Assembly: GCF_049800775.1 (NCBI RefSeq)
Contig: NZ_JBNAFR010000010.1
Span: 84,134 to 148,133 of the forward strand
DNA length: 64,000 nt
Direction of reading: 5' to 3'
DNA from: Dinoroseobacter sp049800775
GTDB taxonomy: Bacteria > Pseudomonadota > Alphaproteobacteria > Rhodobacterales > Rhodobacteraceae
Positions within the stretch are counted from its first letter, which is position 1. Each line of letters opens with the position of its first letter. This document shows positions 60,762 to 64,000 of this stretch, one piece after another. Below the pieces are notes generated by a model that saw nothing but the letters and a program-made list of their open reading frames with translations, made no database searches and was not told where the DNA came from. The position numbers and the translations under genes are program-made.

Positions 60762-61206
60762 GTCGTGGTCCTCCTAGGGTGGTGCAGTCGGGGTTGCCCC
60801 CATGTGATGCGACGGAGCCTAGGACAGCGGATCCCGCGGCCGGGGTGGTCCCTTAGTCGTGGTTCGGGGGACCTGTCTCAGGAGTGAGACAGGTTGCAGG
60901 ACAAATTCACGGATCCTGTGCAATTTCCGGCGTGGCATAGCGCGGTATCGGCTTTGCACCCTCGGCTCAGGCCAAGATCCCGACTCGATCCCGCGACAGG
61001 CGCGCCGGTTTCCCAGAGGGACATATATATAGAGAGTGTTCGCGCGGCACCGGCAGAGGGATGGCTCTCGCATGGAGAGGTAGTGACCTGTCATTGCCCC
61101 TTTTCCGGTGATTTTCGCAGTCGACCCCGGGATCGCCAGGGCAACTCGGCCTGATTTGAGCGCAGGATCGGCCAGTTCGGCGGGTAAAACGGCGGGGTTC
61201 CACGCC
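60762..61206. promoter_or_regulatory. 445-base upstream region of the aldehyde dehydrogenase gene
   Basis: No gene is visible here. The ribosome site AGGAGG lies just above the ATG on the minus strand. The region contains the perfect dyad listed separately and an AT-rich patch near 61020-61035. I did not find a sigma-54 site of the TGGCAC-N5-TTGC type. The right end abuts the duplicated leader that begins at 61207. Confidence 0.6.
60871..60894. promoter_or_regulatory. Perfect 10+10 operator-like dyad
   Basis: ACCTGTCTCA (60871-60880) and TGAGACAGGT (60885-60894) are exact inverse complements around a GGAG spacer. The position, about 110 bases upstream of the aldehyde dehydrogenase ATG, suits an activator or repressor site. 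The core TGTCTC/GAGACA resembles sites of Fis-type activators of aldehyde and acetoin genes, which is a weak analogy only. Confidence 0.75.
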
Positions 61207-61936
61207 GCCAAGGGCATGTGTGCGTTTTTTTCGGTGTTTTTTCTCTCACGCGCGGCGTGAGGTTTCGGGCTCTGGGCGGGCGGTGTTGGAAACATCACCG
61301 GGGCGTGAGGGGGTGTTTTGGGGTAAGTCTCTGGAATGGCTGTGTTTTCCCGGAAGGCACCGGCGTCCCGCGCAGAAGGCCTGATCGCGCGAGCGTGATG
61401 TGCGTCAGCGCGCAACAGCCTCTCTCATCATCGCCATTTCATTCCCGGCCCAACCGCCCCAAATCCAACTCATCGGCAGCGACACACACCGCCGACACAC
61501 ACAACAGCGCGGCTCGCAACGCACATTCAGGCCGCGTAACACACTGAAAGGACTACTGATATGAAACTCGCTCTGACATCCGCCCTCGTGATCGCCCTGA
61601 CCGCTCCGGCCTTCGCCTCCTCCCAGCTCGAGCGTCAGCTCGGCGTCGAGCCCGGCGCCTACAGCTTCTCCGAACTGGCCGCGATCAAAGGCTCCTTCGA
61701 CACCGACAATGGCTACAACATCCCGCCCCGCGGCGACGTGGTCTCGACCCAGTCGGTCGGCATCTCCCCGGCCCATGCACAGCTGGCCGCGACCCTGGGC
61801 CTGGACGCCAATGACTACAGCTTCGGCGAACTGGCCGCCATCAAGGGCAGCTTCGACACCGACACCGGCTATAACGTGGCCGAGCGCGGTGCAGTCGTCT
61901 CGACCCAATCCGTGGGCGTGACCGGCGCAAGCGCAC
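61207..61936 (+). repeat. Direct duplication, copy A
   Basis: This stretch matches 63271-64000 at an offset of exactly 2064 bases with no indels over at least 730 bases. In the 354-base leader (61207-61560) I count about 21 differences. In the 376 coding bases that can be compared I count five. The match ends only because copy B leaves the window. Confidence 0.95.
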
Positions 61937-62028
61937 AGCTCGCAGCCTCCCTCGGGCTGGACGCAAACGACTACAGCTTTGCCGAGCTGGCCGCGATCAA
62001 AGGCGCCAAGGGCTCGTCTAACGAGTAA
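61561..62028 (+). CDS. Secreted protein of 52-residue tandem repeats (copy A)
   Basis: The 155-residue product has a signal peptide (about residues 1-19, MKLALTSALVIALTAPAFAS). The mature chain is built from near-identical 52-residue repeats, about 18-69, 70-121 and a shorter third from 122. Landmarks recur 52 residues apart: Gln22/74/126, Tyr34/86/138 (YSFxELAAIKG) and Lys43/95/147. The first two repeats contain an acidic DTDxGYN stretch, which might bind calcium, and VVSTQSVG. No known family is recognised. It should be exported to the periplasm or medium. A GAAAGGA site precedes the ATG, and a terminator follows. Confidence 0.85.
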   Translation: MKLALTSALVIALTAPAFASSQLERQLGVEPGAYSFSELAAIKGSFDTDNGYNIPPRGDVVSTQSVGISPAHAQLAATLGLDANDYSFGELAAIKGSFDTDTGYNVAERGAVVSTQSVGVTGASAQLAASLGLDANDYSFAELAAIKGAKGSSNE

Positions 62029-62047
62029 TCCTTAACATCCCCCAAAC

Positions 62048-62075
62048 CCCGCCCGGCCTCACCCCGCCGGGCGGG
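62048..62075 (+). terminator. Intrinsic terminator of copy A gene
   Basis: CCCGCCCGGC (62048-62057) pairs with GCCGGGCGGG (62066-62075) around an eight-base loop. CGTTT follows, so it has a short T tract. It starts 20 bases after the stop codon at 62028. The following 227 bases up to the DUF2927 start hold no gene. Confidence 0.8.
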
Positions 62076-62302
62076 CGTTTCAACGACCATCTGGCGCGTG
62101 CCCCGGCCAACCGGCTTCGATCCTGTCCCGCGCGCACCCCTCCCCGCCCCCATGGAATCAGGAAGACCCGCCCTGCCCTCCGGCGCGCCGCCTTCGTCCC
62201 GCTTTCCAAAGCGCGTACAGCGGCTTGACGCCCCGAATTGAAGCGTTTGCACGATCCAGCCTGTCATGGCACCTTGGGGTCATAGTTCTGGAGCGTTCCT
62301 CG

Positions 62303-63205
62303 ATGCAGAAACTGACCAAATGTGCCATTCTGGCGGGCGTTCTGACCTGCGCTGCATCGGCTGTTCCCGCCGGGTCGACCGTGACCAAGAGCAGTCAGGG
62401 CACCGCGGTCAAACTCTCTGAAACGCCGCTCGCGCAATACTACCTTAACATGCAGACGAGCTTTCTGGCGCAGGGTCTCATGAAGACCACGACCCGGATG
62501 TCCAACGCGCCCATGGATCCGGCGACCCTGTCGCGCGACTTCGTCGAAATCGCTCTGCACAATGAATATGGCGGCGGGCTCAGTTCCTCCGGGCACCGCA
62601 GCAAGAAGCCGCTTCTGCGCTGGGAAGAACCGGTGCGGATGCAGGTCATGTTCGGCGCGAGCGTCGACAAGGCGCGCCGCGCCAAGGATCTGCGCACGAT
62701 CTCCAGCTATGTGAACACGCTGGCTCGCGCCACACGGCATCCGATCACGGTCAATCCCCACAAGCCGAACTTCCACGTGCTGGTGGTGACCGAAGGCGAG
62801 CGCAAGAGCCTTGCCAAGACCTTGCCGAAACTCATCCCCGGCATCTCGAAATCGACCCTGAGCAACATCGCCAGGATGCGGCCCAATCACCTGTGCATGG
62901 TGGTTGCAGAACCCCATGGCGATCGCAGTCGCGGGTTCCGGCGCGCGGTCGCGATCATACGCGCCGAGCATCCGGATCAGATGCGGGCATCCTGCATTCA
63001 GGAAGAGCTGGCGCAGGGGATGGGTCTGTCGAATGATTGCCAGGAGGTCTGGCCCTCGATCTTTAACGACGACCAAGAATTCGCGCTGTTGACCCGCCGG
63101 GACGAGAAGCTTCTGGGTATGCTGTATGATCCCCGGTTGCGATCCGGGATGACAACGGACGAAGTCGTGCCCTATCTGCACGCGGTTGCCTCGTCGCAAT
63201 ACTGA
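62303..63205 (+). CDS. DUF2927 secreted protein
   Basis: The 300-residue product has a signal peptide (MQKLTKCAILAGVLTCAASA). It matches the DUF2927 family known from Rhodobacteraceae in the blocks LLRWEEPVRMQVMFGASVD, SCIQEELAQGMGLSNDC, QEVWPSIFNDDQEFALL and LYDPRLRSGMTTDEV. The family resembles a zinc-protease-like fold, but no HExxH motif is seen here, so catalysis is not claimed. The ATG at 62303 gives a clean signal peptide. It lies between the two copies of the duplicated secreted-protein gene. Confidence 0.88.
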   Translation: MQKLTKCAILAGVLTCAASAVPAGSTVTKSSQGTAVKLSETPLAQYYLNMQTSFLAQGLMKTTTRMSNAPMDPATLSRDFVEIALHNEYGGGLSSSGHRSKKPLLRWEEPVRMQVMFGASVDKARRAKDLRTISSYVNTLARATRHPITVNPHKPNFHVLVVTEGERKSLAKTLPKLIPGISKSTLSNIARMRPNHLCMVVAEPHGDRSRGFRRAVAIIRAEHPDQMRASCIQEELAQGMGLSNDCQEVWPSIFNDDQEFALLTRRDEKLLGMLYDPRLRSGMTTDEVVPYLHAVASSQY

Positions 63206-63230
63206 TGTTTCCCCCTTGGCGCGCTGAATC

Positions 63231-63255
63231 AGACCCCGGTTTCGGGGTCTTTTTT
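63231..63255 (+). terminator. Intrinsic terminator after the DUF2927 gene
   Basis: AGACCCCG (63231-63238) pairs with CGGGGTCT (63243-63250) around GTTT. A run of T bases (63250-63255) follows directly. It is a classical intrinsic terminator, 26 bases after the stop codon and just before the start of copy B at 63271. Confidence 0.92.
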
Positions 63256-63270
63256 GTGGGATTTCCCCGG

Positions 63271-64000
63271 GCCAAGGGGGTGTGTGCGTTTTTTTCGACG
63301 TTTTTTCTGTCACGTGCGGCGTGAGGTTTCAGGCTCTGGGCGGGCGGTGTTGGAAACATCACCGGGGCGTGAGGGGGTGTTTCGGGGTAAGTCTCTGGAA
63401 TGGCTGCGTTTTACCGAAAGACACCGGCGCCCCGCGCAGAAGGCCTGATCGCGCGAGCGTGATGTGCGTCAGCGCGCAAATACCTCTCTCGTCATCGCCA
63501 TTTCATTCCCGGCCCAACCGCCCCAAATCCAACTCATCGGCAGCGACACACACCGCCGACACACACAACACCGCGGCTCGCAACGCACATTAAAGCCGCG
63601 TAACACACTGAAAGGACTACTGAAATGAAACTCGCCCTGACATCCGCCCTCGTGATCGCCCTGACCGCTCCGGCCTTCGCCTCCTCCCAGCTCGAGCGTC
63701 AGCTCGGCGTCGAGCCCGGCGCATACAGCTTCTCCGAACTGGCCGCGATCAAAGGCTCCTTCGACACCGACAACGGCTACAACATCCCGCCCCGCGGCGA
63801 CGTGGTCTCGACCCAGTCGGTCGGCATCTCCCCGGCCCACGCACAGCTGGCCGCGACCCTGGGCCTGGACGCCAATGACTACAGCTTCGGCGAACTGGCC
63901 GCCATCAAGGGCAGCTTCGACACCGACACCGGCTATAACGTGGCCGAGCGCGGCGCAGTCGTCTCGACCCAATCCGTGGGCGTGACCGGCGCAAGCGCAC
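63271..64000 (+). repeat. Direct duplication, copy B (cut by window edge)
   Basis: Ungapped match to 61207-61936 at offset 2064. The leader 63271-63624 keeps the two T-rich tracts (GCGTTTTTTTCG, GTTTTTTCT), the CA-rich leader segment and the ribosome site of copy A. The right boundary is not visible. Confidence 0.95.
63625..64000 (+). CDS. Secreted repeat protein, copy B (partial at right edge)
   Basis: The first 125 codons encode exactly the same protein as the copy A gene: the same signal peptide, first 52-residue repeat, second repeat and start of the third. The five base differences (Ala GCT/GCC, Ala GCC/GCA, Asn AAT/AAC, His CAT/CAC, Gly GGT/GGC) are all silent third-position changes. 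It runs off the window. The same GAAAGGA site precedes its ATG. As with copy A, function is unknown and export is predicted. Confidence 0.85.
   Translation, partial: MKLALTSALVIALTAPAFASSQLERQLGVEPGAYSFSELAAIKGSFDTDNGYNIPPRGDVVSTQSVGISPAHAQLAATLGLDANDYSFGELAAIKGSFDTDTGYNVAERGAVVSTQSVGVTGASA

Noticed and set aside
60762..60870. Sigma-54 promoter for the aldehyde dehydrogenase gene
   Set aside because: The dyad suggested a sigma-54 activator, but I found no -24/-12 site of the TGGCAC-N5-TTGC type between the dyad and the ATG.
61218..61547. A 109-codon frame in the conserved leader, with a counterpart at 63282-63593
   Set aside because: Between copies it changes amino acids freely (Gly/Asp, Arg/Cys, Arg/Gln, Glu/Lys), unlike the neighbouring real gene where all changes are silent. 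It is not under protein-level selection.

Overview
This window is a GC-rich, densely coding stretch of what looks like a marine alphaproteobacterium of the Rhodobacteraceae (Roseobacter group). The evidence is the gene content: ETF-ubiquinone oxidoreductase, a 45-residue aa3-oxidase subunit IV, a catalytically degenerate dihydroorotase beside pyrB, DUF2927 and DUF805 proteins, a VPLPA-CTERM protein, a DmdC-like acyl-CoA dehydrogenase, and a tripartite tricarboxylate transporter with its two-component system. No rRNA, tRNA, insertion sequence, prophage or CRISPR array was recognised. Nothing outside this sequence was consulted; family names rest on motifs and length.

Layout. 1-5 kb: end of a TPR-like protein gene, ETF-QO, greA, a membrane protein and azlCD. 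5-10 kb: an RND efflux adaptor and pump, the pump with an unusual C-terminal extension. 10-17 kb: housekeeping genes (DsbD N-domain protein, YqgE, GNAT, Sua5/TsaC, acyl-CoA dehydrogenase with MBL hydrolase, oxidase subunit IV, lipoprotein), then 545 bases with no convincing gene. 17.5-19 kb: moaB and a uracil-DNA glycosylase gene damaged by an assembly gap. 19-23.9 kb: a chain of overlapping genes pyrB, two small membrane proteins, pyrX (inactive dihydroorotase) and plsY, then two DUF805 proteins. 23.9-27.4 kb (minus): rsmE, a VPLPA-CTERM protein, a membrane protein and gshA. 27.4-32 kb: ubiA, a large OmpA-domain protein, then pgsA-moaD-moaE on minus. 32.0-32.5 kb is non-coding with inverted repeats. 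32.5-37.4 kb: rluA, LysE exporter, DsbA-like protein, AraC regulator, a secreted alpha/beta hydrolase and an NTF2-like protein.

37.5-51 kb is a striking block. A Crp/Fnr-type regulator and an octaheme cytochrome with HEAT/TPR-like C-terminus run leftward. Facing them is a rightward train: CTAGR-type arylsulfatase, secreted HAD phosphatase, secreted alkaline-phosphatase-type hydrolase, then MoxR, DUF58, DUF4381, two VWA membrane proteins and BatD. The last five junctions are 4-base overlaps or a few bases, so regulator, periplasmic hydrolases and Bat machinery may form one unit.

51-59 kb is a carboxylate-use module: tctC-tctB-tctA, a family III CoA-transferase and a citrate-synthase-fold lyase on minus. 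Divergent from it are a TctD/TctE pair and an overlapping periplasmic binding protein. It could import a tricarboxylate, load it with CoA and cleave it. 59-61 kb carries an AldB-like aldehyde dehydrogenase behind a perfect 10+10 dyad.

61.2-64 kb contains a long direct duplication with a period of exactly 2064 bases. Each copy holds a 354-base conserved leader and a gene for a small secreted protein made of 52-residue repeats. Over the overlap the two genes differ at five bases, all silent. A DUF2927 gene sits between the copies, and the second copy runs off the window. This family is the best candidate here for something undescribed.
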